A stretch of DNA of 44,305 bases from a bacterium ADurb.Bin236 (GTDB taxonomy: Bacteria; UBP15; UBA6099): contig MWCD01000031.1 of NCBI GenBank assembly GCA_002069885.1, forward strand, positions 1 to 44,305, given 5' to 3'. This document shows, piece by piece, positions 1 through 9,170 of the stretch (position 1 is its first letter; each line of letters opens with the position of its first letter). The notes beneath the pieces were generated by a model, which was not told where the DNA came from, made no database searches, and was given only the letters and a program-made list of their open reading frames with translations. The translations under genes were made by a program, and so were the position numbers.

Positions 1-105
1 CACGACGCCGTTATCAGGCAATACTTCGGACAACTCGGCGGCATACCGCTGGACTGGATGGAGGTGCCGCCCCCCGGCAACCTGCCGTTCCTGCCCTCGA
101 ACTGA
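1..105 (+). CDS. C-terminal fragment of an unidentified protein
   Basis: The window opens inside a reading frame that runs from base 1 to a TGA at 103-105, giving 34 residues ending ...GNLPFLPSN. The piece is rich in proline and aromatic residues near its end (PLDWMEVPPPGN). It is too short for me to assign a family. It lies on the same strand as the pilus operon, but about 275 bases, a likely terminator and a likely promoter separate the two, so it probably belongs to a different transcript. Confidence 0.5.
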   Translation, partial: HDAVIRQYFGQLGGIPLDWMEVPPPGNLPFLPSN

Positions 106-174
106 ATCACGAAGAATAGGTTTTCTGCTAGAAGAAATTTGCTAAAATCTCCCATGTTTAATTGCAGGAGAGAG

Positions 175-191
175 CCGCCGCGCGGTTTTTT
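175..191 (+). terminator. Possible intrinsic terminator after the partial first gene
   Basis: A short GC hairpin (CCGC, loop CGC, GCGG) is followed at once by six T residues. The stem is only four base pairs, so termination may be weak. The rest of 106-320 shows no gene that I can support. Confidence 0.35.
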
Positions 192-320
192 CAAAAAAAA
201 GAGAGAAGAATAAGGCGTATCGTGATAAAATCCCGCTTGAGAATATGAAAGCGCGGCAGTCGCGGGGAAAAAGAATCCCGGCGCGGCGCGCGCTATTTAT
301 ATATATTCTTGTGATGCCAA

Positions 321-347
321 TTTACAAATTATTGTGATTTGTATAAT
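321..347 (+). promoter_or_regulatory. Likely promoter of the pil operon
   Basis: A perfect -10 box TATAAT lies at 342-347 in an AT-rich stretch, 33 bases before the pilM start. The best -35 candidate is TTTACA at 321-326, with a short 15-base spacer, so the -10 element is more certain than the -35 element. I see no sigma-54 type GG/GC elements. Confidence 0.45.
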
Positions 348-379
348 AATACAGCGTAAATCGGAACTGGAAAGAACAG

Positions 380-1579
380 ATGGCCAAATTCAAATTATTG
401 TCCAGAGGGCCGCAGGCGAAGCTGGGGTTGGATATAGGGTCCCGGTTCATCAAGCTGGCTCAGTCGGGAACCAGTTCGCAGGGACTCCAGCTTGTGAACG
501 TCGGCTACGCCGCGACACCGCTCGGTTCGGTGACTGACGGCGTGATTAACAACGCCGAGGCCATCGGAGAAGCCCTCACGCAGATAGTGAAGCATTTTCA
601 CTTTAAGGAAAAGAAAGTGGTCTGCTCCCTGCCGGGCAGGGCGGTGGTTATCCGGCAGGTGTCCGTGCCCGGAGTGAATCTGAATGACAAGGAAATAAGA
701 GGCGCGGCGTTAAGCGAAGTGGAAAGGTTCCTGCCGTTCCCGCTTGACGAGATGGAATACGATTACGAAGTGCTGGGAGAAATGCAGCAGGGAGATGTGA
801 AGCAGACAAGCGTGTTGTTCGTGGCGGCGCACAGGGAAGCTGTCCAGAGGCGGATAGAGGCCGCGCATGTGGCCGGGCTTGAATCCGTAGAAATAGACGT
901 GGACCCGTTCGTGCTGCTGCGCTCTGTGGTCGAGTCGTCCCTATTCGACGATCAGGACACTTTCACTCAGACCTTTCTGCTGATAGACATGGGAGCGACA
1001 TCGACGAGCCTGAATATATTGAAGAACGGCGTTTTAAGATTCACCCGAGTCTTTGCGGTCGGGGGCGACACTCTAACCCACGCGATAGAGTCGGGTTACG
1101 GGCTGACATATCTTGAAGCTGAGAAACTGAAGAGGGAAAAAGCCGTCGCTTTCATCGACGAAGAGAGGGCGCCGATTACCGAAGAGGAGAGGGATGCGCA
1201 CGAGTTGGTGCGTCCGCACATCGAAACCCTCGCCCTAGAAATCAGAAGGTCTCTGGCGTACTACACTTCCAAGTACCGGGGCGAGGGAGTAACCAAGATA
1301 CTCCTCACCGGCGGCGGCTCGCTTCTGAGGGGCGTCGCGGCGTTCTTCGAGGAAGACCTCGGCATACCGGTGGCGCACGCCAACCCTCTGAAGAACATTT
1401 TTTACATCGGCGACATGAAGGACGAAGCGGTCGCGAAGATGGCTCCGTACATGGGCGTGGCCCTAGGTCTTGCGATGAGGCAGATGCCTCAGAAATTTCT
1501 CGGAAGACACTGCCTGAACGTCACTGTCGAGCCGACATACGAGTTCGGAAGCGCGACTCAGGCCGGTTCCCTGAGCTAG
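380..1579 (+). CDS. pilM: Type IV pilus assembly protein PilM
   Basis: This is a 399-residue actin-like ATPase of the type IV pilus alignment complex. In known systems PilM sits on the cytoplasmic face and binds the N-terminal tail of PilN. The phosphate-1 motif D18-I-G-S is followed by RFIKLAQ, close to the usual LDIGSSSIKL of the family. A second phosphate loop is visible as LLIDMGATSTSLNI, and the adenosine motif as LLTGGGSLLRG. The length is slightly above the usual ~350 residues, mainly from a short N-terminal addition and a C-terminal tail. It is the first gene of a five-gene operon in the classical pilMNOPQ order, which makes the assignment firm. Confidence 0.95.
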   Translation: MAKFKLLSRGPQAKLGLDIGSRFIKLAQSGTSSQGLQLVNVGYAATPLGSVTDGVINNAEAIGEALTQIVKHFHFKEKKVVCSLPGRAVVIRQVSVPGVNLNDKEIRGAALSEVERFLPFPLDEMEYDYEVLGEMQQGDVKQTSVLFVAAHREAVQRRIEAAHVAGLESVEIDVDPFVLLRSVVESSLFDDQDTFTQTFLLIDMGATSTSLNILKNGVLRFTRVFAVGGDTLTHAIESGYGLTYLEAEKLKREKAVAFIDEERAPITEEERDAHELVRPHIETLALEIRRSLAYYTSKYRGEGVTKILLTGGGSLLRGVAAFFEEDLGIPVAHANPLKNIFYIGDMKDEAVAKMAPYMGVALGLAMRQMPQKFLGRHCLNVTVEPTYEFGSATQAGSLS

Positions 1580-1597
1580 CGGAGAGGCATTGACCGG

Positions 1598-2287
1598 ATG
1601 ATTAGAGTAAACCTGCAACCCAAGGTTCTGATAGAAGCTGGAGAAGGCTTTAAGATGCCACTCTGGCCCCTGATATTGCTCACGATAGTTTTGGCGGCGG
1701 GAGTTCTGGGCGTCATGTATGTCACCAGCGACAGAATCAGCGCCGCTGAAGCCGAAATAAGAGACCTAGATTTCAAGCTGAGGGATTTTCAAAAAACGCT
1801 CGACGCATTCGAACAGGCAAAAGCCGAAAAAGACTATCTGCAGGGCAAACGCGATTTCGTCAACAGCATATCGAGCAACCAAAGACAGTGGGTCGACTTT
1901 TTTGACGAGGTGAGAGCCAAGATTCCCAAAGACGTGTGGCTCACGAAGTTTGAAGGAGAAAGAAGCGGCGCGTATAGCCTTGAAGGAAAAACCTTCAGCT
2001 ATTCTTCAATAGGTTTCTTCATGCTTCAATTCAATTCCATACCCTATGTGACGACCGTAACGCTTGAACAGGCGACCGCTCAGAAATCAGGCTCAAAAAG
2101 CGGGGAAACTGACTCGTTTGCGAAATCGTTTAAAATCACCGGAGACATGAAGCTTTCGGCAAAAGACGCCAAGTCCGAGGAAGAAGAAAAAGGAGCCGCC
2201 TCGGCCAAGGCGGCGGCGCGGCGCGGCGCCAAAGACGACTCTAAAAGCAGAAAAGACAAAGACGAACTTTCGCCAGAGGATTTATAA
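1598..2287 (+). CDS. pilN: Type IV pilus inner-membrane protein PilN
   Basis: A 229-residue bitopic inner-membrane protein. The first eight residues (MIRVNLQP) match the conserved INLLP-type tail with which PilN docks to PilM. One transmembrane helix lies near residues 21-42, followed by a coiled-coil segment and a periplasmic domain that pairs with PilO. The last ~45 residues are highly charged and rich in Lys, Asp, Glu and Ala (a run of AAARRGAKDD type), probably disordered, and longer than in typical PilN. A GAGAGG ribosome site lies 11 bases before the ATG. The stop codon overlaps the pilO start by one base (TAATG), which suggests translational coupling. Confidence 0.93.
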   Translation: MIRVNLQPKVLIEAGEGFKMPLWPLILLTIVLAAGVLGVMYVTSDRISAAEAEIRDLDFKLRDFQKTLDAFEQAKAEKDYLQGKRDFVNSISSNQRQWVDFFDEVRAKIPKDVWLTKFEGERSGAYSLEGKTFSYSSIGFFMLQFNSIPYVTTVTLEQATAQKSGSKSGETDSFAKSFKITGDMKLSAKDAKSEEEEKGAASAKAAARRGAKDDSKSRKDKDELSPEDL

Positions 2288-2994
2288 TGGAAATCGGCTC
2301 GCTGTCGGCTAATAAAAACCTTCTCATAATCATCGGCTTGATTGCCGAGATAGCCCTCGGCGCGGTGTTTTTCATTTATTACTATCAGCCGAGGCAGGCG
2401 CGAATAACGGAGTTGGAAACAATCGTCGCGAAAAAACAAAAACAAGTGAGAGAAATACAAGTCACACAGAAACTGCTCGAGGAGACAAAACAGGAAATCG
2501 CGCGGCTGAAATCCGAGATCGTGAGAATCGAAAGATTTTTTCCGGAAAATGTGTTCATACCTCGCGTGCTGGTGCTTGTGGAGAATCTGGCGGAAGCCAC
2601 CAACATGAACGTGGAATCGCTAAAACCGTCCACCAAAGGAAGAAAAGGATCGAAAAGCAGCGTGGCCAGAGAAGGCGCTTCAAGACCCGCGCCGGCCGCC
2701 GCGACGAAGGATCCCGCAAAAATCAAATTCGACGAAAAGAAAGAATACTCCACGAGCGATATAGAATTCAAAGCTTCAGGGACGTTCCGCAATTTGCACA
2801 ACTTCATGAATGAGCTGACGACTTTCCCGAAACTCGTCGTCGTGGACAGCTTGTCGCTGTCTCCCGGAAAGATTGACTCAGTAGACGGCGGAGCGGAACA
2901 GGAAATTGAAATAGGCGAACATGTGATGTTGAAAGTGGATATGCCGTTGACATTCTACATACAGAAACAGCAACAGCCGGAGTTTGATCAATGA
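2287..2994 (+). CDS. pilO: Type IV pilus inner-membrane protein PilO
   Basis: A 235-residue partner of PilN. A transmembrane helix near residues 11-33 is followed by a strong coiled coil (about 38-85) and a ferredoxin-like periplasmic domain. A low-complexity Lys/Ser/Pro/Ala insertion around residues 115-145 interrupts the periplasmic part. PilN and PilO form the periplasmic ring link between PilM inside and PilP/PilQ outside. An AGAGG ribosome site lies seven bases before the start, and the end overlaps pilP by four bases (ATGA). Confidence 0.93.
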   Translation: MEIGSLSANKNLLIIIGLIAEIALGAVFFIYYYQPRQARITELETIVAKKQKQVREIQVTQKLLEETKQEIARLKSEIVRIERFFPENVFIPRVLVLVENLAEATNMNVESLKPSTKGRKGSKSSVAREGASRPAPAAATKDPAKIKFDEKKEYSTSDIEFKASGTFRNLHNFMNELTTFPKLVVVDSLSLSPGKIDSVDGGAEQEIEIGEHVMLKVDMPLTFYIQKQQQPEFDQ

Positions 2995-3845
2995 CACTGC
3001 CTAAACCGGCAAAAATGAAAAGAATAATGCGAGGCTCGGCGGCATCGGCGGTTTTTGCAGCCTGTTTAATTCTGGTTTTTATGGCGTCCGGTTGTTCGTC
3101 GCGGACTCCGGCCGCAAAACCCTCCGCGCCGGCGGCAAAGACGGATCAGAAGAGAGACTCCGCCCCCCGCGCGTCGAGAGACTCTAGGGACAGAGGCGTG
3201 ACCTCTTCCAGAAGACCGGACGAAGGCTCTCCTCTAAGAGAGACCGGAAGCCTTGACTGGGATCCGGAAAAAGACGGCGAGCAGTCGGAAAAGAAACCTG
3301 AAGAGCAGAAAGACGACGCCGCTTCGGAACTGATCAAGCAGGCCGGTTTCGATATGATTTATCCGAATTTTAGAAAAGACACGGGAAGAATGGACCCGTT
3401 CGTTCCCGTCACAATGACCGGCGGTCCGATAGATGTGATGAAGCGCAGCAACCCGGAAAAGTTCAGGGTTATTGGGACTGCCATGACCCCTACAGGCCAG
3501 ATCGCAATGGTCGAGGTCGGCGAACTCATCAAAATAGTACGCGAAGGCGACATCCTTGAGAATGAAGCTGTCGTCAAAAAAATATCTCAATACGAAGTTT
3601 TGCTTGAAAAAGACGCCCGGCAGGTTCAACTCACTATGTTCACCAGAAAAAGGATCGCCACTCTTCCCGAAGAAGCGATGTATCCCGAACTGCCGGGGTT
3701 GAATATCAACGACCTTTACAAACAATATCTGGAACAGAAGTTCGGCACGGAGATCGAAGGGGAAGAAGGCGAAAAGAGCAGACCCGGAACGTTCAACGAC
3801 TACCTTCAGGCGCAGGAGAAACAAACAAGCGAAAGGCAGGATTGA
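2991..3845 (+). CDS. pilP: Type IV pilus lipoprotein PilP
   Basis: A 284-residue lipoprotein that in characterised systems connects PilN/PilO to the N0 domain of the PilQ secretin. The N-terminus carries basic residues, a hydrophobic helix and a lipobox ending at Cys35 (MASGC). A long disordered Pro/Ala/Lys/Asp-rich linker (about 36-115) precedes the folded domain. The family hallmark MDPFVPV is present, and after it the beta-rich PilP core (VIGTAMTPTGQIAMVEVG, VREGDILENEAVVKKI). I chose the ATG at 2991 because it overlaps the pilO stop and has GGAG upstream. The later ATG at 3015 would also keep the lipobox. Confidence 0.92.
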   Translation: MTLPKPAKMKRIMRGSAASAVFAACLILVFMASGCSSRTPAAKPSAPAAKTDQKRDSAPRASRDSRDRGVTSSRRPDEGSPLRETGSLDWDPEKDGEQSEKKPEEQKDDAASELIKQAGFDMIYPNFRKDTGRMDPFVPVTMTGGPIDVMKRSNPEKFRVIGTAMTPTGQIAMVEVGELIKIVREGDILENEAVVKKISQYEVLLEKDARQVQLTMFTRKRIATLPEEAMYPELPGLNINDLYKQYLEQKFGTEIEGEEGEKSRPGTFNDYLQAQEKQTSERQD

Positions 3846-3854
3846 TCTGAAAAT

Positions 3855-6767
3855 ATGAAAATCATATTGAAAACAATCGCTTTGGCGATGCTCGCGACAT
3901 TGGCAGGTTCGACGGCTTTCGCGCAGTCCGTCATCGAGCTGAACAGAGTCAATTTCCGCGAGCAGGACGGCAAAGTCGTCTTGGAATTCAAGGCGTCCGG
4001 AAAGATTCGCTACAGGGTCAAGGAGTACGAAACTCCCCCGCACCTGCTTATTCAATTCTATGACACGCGCTCAAGCCTTCCCTATCAGGACTTGGACGTC
4101 AATAGAGGAAACGTCAACAAAGTGTCCGTAAGGGAAGTTTCGGTTAATTCTCAGACATCAACGTTCGTGACGGTGCGGTTGAACTCCAACGTGGATTATG
4201 ATTTCGATCTTTCAGGAGACGGACAGACATTCCAGATGTACGCCGGCGGAGCGAAACAGTCCGCTTCTTCTTTCTCTTTCTCCCCGCAATCCCAATCCCA
4301 ATCTTTTCCAGACACATTTAAATCCCTGCCTCCCGAAATAAAAGTTCCCGGCGACCAGAAGACTGGGACAACTCAGATCCCATATCCCAAAGCTACAATG
4401 GGGAAGGCGGGCGAGTTCGTAGTTCCGGCCAGAGTCAAAGGGATGGACACGTCGCCTTATATAGTCGGACCTGTGATTTTGCAGGACGCGGATATATCCC
4501 AGACCATAAGGCTGCTTTCGGAAGCGGCGGGAGGAGCCAATATTGTTGTCGAAGCCGCTTTGGTTCAGACACAGTCGACGACCGGCGGCGCGGGAGCCAA
4601 CGCGGGAATCACCATCACTCTTTCGCACATCACGCTTGAAGACGCGCTTGACATTATCACATCTTCCAACAACTGGTCGTGGAGAAAATTCGGCGACTAC
4701 TACGCGATTATGACAAGATCGACCGCTGAAAAAGGAGTGATCACGCAAGACACGGCAAGCGTCTATAAGGACACCGCAACCCCGACGGATTTCGTGGTTG
4801 TGCAGCCGAGGCACTCGTTCGCTTGCGATCTGGTCACAAAAATTAAAGCAGTCGCCCCAGATGTCACCTGTGACGCTTCAGCCAACCTTCTGTTCATGAG
4901 AGGAATCGAAAAAGACCTAAGCAGGGCAAGAGAGCTTATCGCCACACTGGATGTGCCGGTCAGAGAAATTACTAAGAAGACGTCGCAAGTGACGAAGATA
5001 ATAAGGTTGAAGTACATACAGTTGGATTCCACAGGAACTTTTGCTACCGAACTGCGGCAGATGACGGTGAATCCGTATTTCGGAGGGCTGTCAATTGCGG
5101 GACAAGCTCCATCCATGTATTCAGGCAACAGCGCCAACGAGGTCGCCATAAACACCGTAACTCTGGATTTTCATAGCAACTCAATCATATTCGTCGGAGA
5201 AGAGGAAATATATAACAGGTTCTATAACCTTATTCAGGGAATCGATGTTCCTTTCCGAGCCACGATTATCAAGACCATACCGCTCAAATACATCAGCATA
5301 AGGGACCTATACGGCTCGGACAACCAGTCATTTATCGAGCCTCTTGAGAAATACTATAACAACTTGCTGTTCAGCGAGCCGACCAATTCGATAACATACA
5401 CCGGGAGCGAATCCGGATACGAGCGCTTGATGCAGATTCTGGGCGGGCTTGATGTCGAAGACAGACAGTACATCACGAGAGTGGTGAAGTTGAAATATCT
5501 AAGCGTGACTGATTTGATGGAATCAAAATTTCTCGACAATCTTGTTAAGCAGCCCGGACTCGGGTCGGAAGCCCAGTCAGGCAATATGAACAGAATTACA
5601 AAATTCTCCTATGAGTATCAGACTAACTCAGTTGTGATATCCACCCAGAAACAGTTCATGGAGAGGGTTGTCGATCTTCTCAAAGCGGTGGACACCAGCG
5701 TCTTCGACACATATTCACTAGAGACGATTAAGCTGAAATACGTGTATTCCATAAGAACGGCACAGTTGGTCGACAACATAATGCAATCGAAGCCGTACAA
5801 GGAAGGCGTGGTGGACGGAGGCTTCTTTGCGATGCCTTCTGCCAAGCTGGTGGGATCAGGCGAGAGGCTGAGCGGAGAGAATCCTTCTCAAGGCCACAAG
5901 TGGGTCATCACCCCGGACACCCAGCAGAATGCGGTGATGATTCTTGCCCGACCGCAGGAAATGGAAATAATCAAAAAAATCATCGCCGGAATAGACAAGC
6001 CGTATCCGCAGCTTAAACTCGACGTTCAGATTGTCGAGCTTATGCAGACGGATGTTGACAGATATAAGCTTGCTTACGTGGCGGCGGACGGCAAATTCGT
6101 AACAGGCGGAGACGTGGCCGAATCATACGGGGATTTTTCGCTTAGCAGAGGCGGCGAAGACGACAACACGACATTCATCGACGGAGGAGCGCCGGACCTT
6201 GATCAGATGAGCGGCATGTTCATGATATACAACACTCTTACGAACCACGTCGCTTCATTCGCCTCGTCTCTTCAGGTCGCTGTCGAGAAGGTCAACGGAC
6301 GCGTTGTGGCCAACCCGACCATGATTGCTCCAGAAGGCTCTTCGGTCTCATTCGATTTTTCTGACCAGCGGCCTTACATCGTTTACGGAACAGCCACCCG
6401 GGAAGACGGAACCACGATGCAGACTCAGGAGACGAGGTATGCGACGGAGGGATTCACATTCACCGCGTTGCCTCATTTTGTTGACGACTATGTCGTGCTG
6501 GACATCTCCATATCAGCCAACCAGATTAAGAGCATTGAAGGCCCTATACTTGGAACGCGGGAGATAAATACAGAGGTGAAGTGCAAGGACGGCCAGCCCA
6601 TCATTCTTGGAGGCATGGTCAGATCCAGTGAAAGCCTCACCTCAGTGTCACTGCCGCTAGTTTCAAAACTCCCGGTGATCGGCTCGCTTTTCAGGCGCAA
6701 ATACAAAGAAATCACGGATTCTGAAGTCGTGATAATCATCACCCCGACGATAATGAATGTGGAGTAG
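3855..6767 (+). CDS. pilQ: Type IV pilus secretin PilQ with expanded N-domains
   Basis: A 970-residue outer-membrane secretin forming the channel for the pilus. It starts with a Sec signal peptide (cut likely after AFAQ, residue 24). An AMIN-type domain (about 25-132) and a Ser/Gln-rich linker follow. A secretin/TonB short N-domain sits near 195-300. Then come about five repeated N1-type modules, each opening with a strand like IIRLKYI, IPLKYIS, VVKLKYL or IKLKYVY and closing with a (G/A)(I/L)D turn (roughly 305-370, 380-465, 468-535, 538-622, 625-718). The C-terminal secretin domain (about 720-970) ends in LPLVSKLPVIGSLFRR and VVIIITPTIM, typical of the family. The number of N modules is higher than in proteobacterial PilQ. 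Confidence 0.95.
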   Translation: MKIILKTIALAMLATLAGSTAFAQSVIELNRVNFREQDGKVVLEFKASGKIRYRVKEYETPPHLLIQFYDTRSSLPYQDLDVNRGNVNKVSVREVSVNSQTSTFVTVRLNSNVDYDFDLSGDGQTFQMYAGGAKQSASSFSFSPQSQSQSFPDTFKSLPPEIKVPGDQKTGTTQIPYPKATMGKAGEFVVPARVKGMDTSPYIVGPVILQDADISQTIRLLSEAAGGANIVVEAALVQTQSTTGGAGANAGITITLSHITLEDALDIITSSNNWSWRKFGDYYAIMTRSTAEKGVITQDTASVYKDTATPTDFVVVQPRHSFACDLVTKIKAVAPDVTCDASANLLFMRGIEKDLSRARELIATLDVPVREITKKTSQVTKIIRLKYIQLDSTGTFATELRQMTVNPYFGGLSIAGQAPSMYSGNSANEVAINTVTLDFHSNSIIFVGEEEIYNRFYNLIQGIDVPFRATIIKTIPLKYISIRDLYGSDNQSFIEPLEKYYNNLLFSEPTNSITYTGSESGYERLMQILGGLDVEDRQYITRVVKLKYLSVTDLMESKFLDNLVKQPGLGSEAQSGNMNRITKFSYEYQTNSVVISTQKQFMERVVDLLKAVDTSVFDTYSLETIKLKYVYSIRTAQLVDNIMQSKPYKEGVVDGGFFAMPSAKLVGSGERLSGENPSQGHKWVITPDTQQNAVMILARPQEMEIIKKIIAGIDKPYPQLKLDVQIVELMQTDVDRYKLAYVAADGKFVTGGDVAESYGDFSLSRGGEDDNTTFIDGGAPDLDQMSGMFMIYNTLTNHVASFASSLQVAVEKVNGRVVANPTMIAPEGSSVSFDFSDQRPYIVYGTATREDGTTMQTQETRYATEGFTFTALPHFVDDYVVLDISISANQIKSIEGPILGTREINTEVKCKDGQPIILGGMVRSSESLTSVSLPLVSKLPVIGSLFRRKYKEITDSEVVIIITPTIMNVE

Positions 6768-6813
6768 CATCATTTAGGACGCCGTATAGAAAAAAGGATT
6801 TGCAATTTCGAAG

Positions 6814-6843
6814 CTCCCCTCGATACTCGAAGGGAGTTTTTTT
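6814..6843 (+). terminator. Intrinsic terminator of the pil operon
   Basis: A ten-base-pair stem with one mismatch (CTCCCCTCGA, loop TAC, TCGAAGGGAG) is followed by seven T residues. It lies 47 bases after the pilQ stop and before the converging Yip1-family gene. The T-run is only on the plus-strand side, so it serves the pil operon. Confidence 0.85.
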
Positions 6844-6863
6844 ATGTCTGTGAAATTGGGATT

Positions 6864-7442
6864 CTATATCGACACGAACACAAGCTTCAGCAGATATGCG
6901 GGAAGGAACAGGAACAGAAGGTAAAGGACGGCAGTAAACACGAATGAAAAGAAAAGAGCAAGGGCCGAGGATATCCAGTCCACGTTAAAGACTTCTCTTA
7001 CCCCGATAATCAGAAGGACTATGGCGTAAATGTGGGCTATTGTTCCGATCACGGGTATGAACTGGAAAAGAGAAAGGAACAGAACGAAGGCGAAAATTTT
7101 ATACGCGGCCTCAAGGTTGGCCGTGCCGCCGAAAAAGTTCGCGATCCGATATAGGAAAATCGACTGAGAGTAAAGAATGAGCAGAAGCAGAAAGGGGATC
7201 AGGGATAGCGCTATGATGGCGGCGGCGGAAACCGGGGCTATCGCCTGAAAACGCGGGTCGAAGAAATAGCCCTGACGGTAGCTTCCGATGAAAAAGAACG
7301 CGCATCTGAAGTAGTAAATGAGCAGCGCGAAATAAGTCGCCTGCCTTATTCCCTCGGTAATGGACATGCCCCTGAAGAAAGACACAGGCGCGAGCAACAC
7401 CTGCCGCGCTATTGATAGATATGCCAATGCCGATGAACGCAT
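6864..7442 (-). CDS. Yip1-domain family membrane protein
   Basis: A 192-residue integral membrane protein with about five hydrophobic helices. The segment FFGGTANLEAAYKIFAFVL, followed by FIPVIGTIAHIYAIVLLIIGVREV, closely resembles the conserved core of the Yip1 domain (PF04893) in bacterial proteins. The role of bacterial Yip1-type proteins is largely unknown. The gene points toward the pil operon and has its own GGGGAAAG ribosome site. It sits 78 bases downstream of the DUF2851 gene on the same strand, so the two may share a transcript. Confidence 0.75.
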   Translation of the reverse strand: MRSSALAYLSIARQVLLAPVSFFRGMSITEGIRQATYFALLIYYFRCAFFFIGSYRQGYFFDPRFQAIAPVSAAAIIALSLIPFLLLLILYSQSIFLYRIANFFGGTANLEAAYKIFAFVLFLSLFQFIPVIGTIAHIYAIVLLIIGVREVFNVDWISSALALFFSFVFTAVLYLLFLFLPAYLLKLVFVSI

Positions 7443-7520
7443 CCGCTTTCCCCGATTTTCATCATTTTATAACGGACGGCGCTCCCGCACAATAGTTTGG
7501 CTCATTTGGCGAGGCGGCTG

Positions 7521-9050
7521 TCAGGCGGAGAAGTCCAGCATGTTCCGCATGGAACACTTTTTGCAATCCTGAATATTTTCGTCGCAGAAATCGAAGAACA
7601 GTTGGATGAGTCCCTGTCTTCGCATCTCGACGGATAGGATGTCGCGGTCTCCTTTTTCGGACCCCCATAGTCTGTGGCACATTATCTTCGCGATGCCGTG
7701 GGACTCCAGTCGGGGGAACACGGAGTACAAATCGATGAGCCTGTCTCGCAGAACGGAGTCATCCTGTTCTAGAGCGCGGCAGAGCAACGCGGGGATGATG
7801 ATGTTGAGGACAATGGAATCCGCCAGAGGTTTGCCGATGAGGGGCGGGGTGGAATCGAGGCGTTTGCCGCCGGGAACCATGTATTGAGACCAATATCTGT
7901 CGGCTTCTACCCGGAAAATGGAGGATATGCCGTCGGCGAGTTTCTTCATGGATTTGATATCGCGCGCGGATTTGATTTTTTCAGCGAAACCAATAGCGGC
8001 GGCGGCAGGGTCGGCGTCGAGTTTTTCTGCAACAAGGCGGGCTGCTCCGGCCATGCGACGCAGAGGGAAGTTCGCCGGCCGGACGCCTTTCATCGTCCAG
8101 TCGGCGCGTCCGAGGCGGCCTCGTACGAGATGCCCGTGTTTCACCCATGCCTCGTTTATCGCCGCGCAGTACGCCCTTGTTTCTTCGTCCCACAATTCGG
8201 CTTCGATGTTTGAGAACAACCCTGAAGCGCCGAAGTAAAGAGACTGAAGGACAAGGCCCCTGTCGAGCGCCGGAGAGGCGGAGAGAGCCTTCCTTATTGC
8301 TTTCAGGGGAACGGCGTCGGCCAGTCGTCTGAACGGCGCTTTGTTGTGCCTGTAGCCCATCGCCTTCATCGTGCCCATGTATAGTACTTCGTCGAAGCCG
8401 CGTTTTCTCAGTTCCAGTCGGAACCTCGTTGATTTGGAAAACAGCCGTTCGCGGCCCGCCATCTCAAGCAGTTTGGCGAAACCATCCGGATTATGCTCGA
8501 CCGCCTTTTTGCACAGGCCTGTTTTGCTGTCGCAGTTGTACGGATAGTTCTCCATGTCGATGTCGTTTTCAAGCGATTCGATGTCCGATTCAAGAAAGTC
8601 CGCGAGGATTATCTGAGGAATCGCCTCGCCTCTGGAGTTGAGGACGAATGGCTCAGGATAGTCGTTCCAGAGGGCTACGTGTAGAGCGACCGAACAGTAA
8701 GCGGGGTTGCGGTCATGGCCGTGTCTGCGCCAGTCGGCGGAGCGCACATGAAGTTCGACGTCGCCTCTGGCAAGCTCCTCGCCCTCGATTATAAAAGCGC
8801 CGTCGAAGAAATCAGGTCCCGCGCCGCTGTTCCACTCGCCTTGAGACAGTATGCGGACGCGTCTGCCGTCGGCAGTTTTAAGCCGGGTCGCGTCCAGCCG
8901 CTGGTCGTACCACACGCATCTTACCAAGCGTTCAGGCACAAGAGCCATATTGCCGGTGCGGTAAGACTGAGCGCGCGACTCCCCGACGCGAAGCGCCTTC
9001 TCTCGGACCTCTCTGTATCCGGCGTCAAAGAATGTCATAATCGGCGGCAT
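7521..9050 (-). CDS. DUF2851 family protein
   Basis: A 509-residue protein. The N-terminal part carries GEWNSGAGPDFFDGAFIIEG, then GDVELHVRSADWRRHGHDRNPAY and VALHVALWND, which I recognise as the conserved block of the DUF2851 family. The block recalls a PD-(D/E)XK nuclease-like arrangement (D..G.E.H), but that is inference. The C-terminus holds a cysteine cluster (FCDENIQDCKKCSMRN), typical of the family and possibly metal binding. The function is unknown. The ATG at 9050 has only a weak GAAAG close upstream; a second ATG four codons later is possible. Confidence 0.8.
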   Translation of the reverse strand: MPPIMTFFDAGYREVREKALRVGESRAQSYRTGNMALVPERLVRCVWYDQRLDATRLKTADGRRVRILSQGEWNSGAGPDFFDGAFIIEGEELARGDVELHVRSADWRRHGHDRNPAYCSVALHVALWNDYPEPFVLNSRGEAIPQIILADFLESDIESLENDIDMENYPYNCDSKTGLCKKAVEHNPDGFAKLLEMAGRERLFSKSTRFRLELRKRGFDEVLYMGTMKAMGYRHNKAPFRRLADAVPLKAIRKALSASPALDRGLVLQSLYFGASGLFSNIEAELWDEETRAYCAAINEAWVKHGHLVRGRLGRADWTMKGVRPANFPLRRMAGAARLVAEKLDADPAAAAIGFAEKIKSARDIKSMKKLADGISSIFRVEADRYWSQYMVPGGKRLDSTPPLIGKPLADSIVLNIIIPALLCRALEQDDSVLRDRLIDLYSVFPRLESHGIAKIMCHRLWGSEKGDRDILSVEMRRQGLIQLFFDFCDENIQDCKKCSMRNMLDFSA

Positions 9051-9120
9051 CTTTCAAATGCTATTTTAGCGCTGATAAGCGAATTATGGAAGGGGCGCTC
9101 GCGCGATATTGACAAATATG

Positions 9121-9129
9121 TGGTAAAAT
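9121..9129 (+). promoter_or_regulatory. Possible extended -10 promoter for the LOG-like gene
   Basis: TGGTAAAAT fits the extended -10 pattern TGnTAnAAT, 41 bases before the ATG at 9171. A TTGACA at 9109-9114 is too close (nine bases) to serve as its -35 box, so the call is tentative. Confidence 0.35.
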
Positions 9130-9170
9130 ATGCCTGCTAAGGTCTTCTCTTATATGACGGGGGCGGAAAC

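Noticed and set aside
9109-9129. Full TTGACA/TAAAAT promoter before the LOG-like gene
   Set aside because: The spacer is only nine bases, so I kept only the extended -10 as a possible element.
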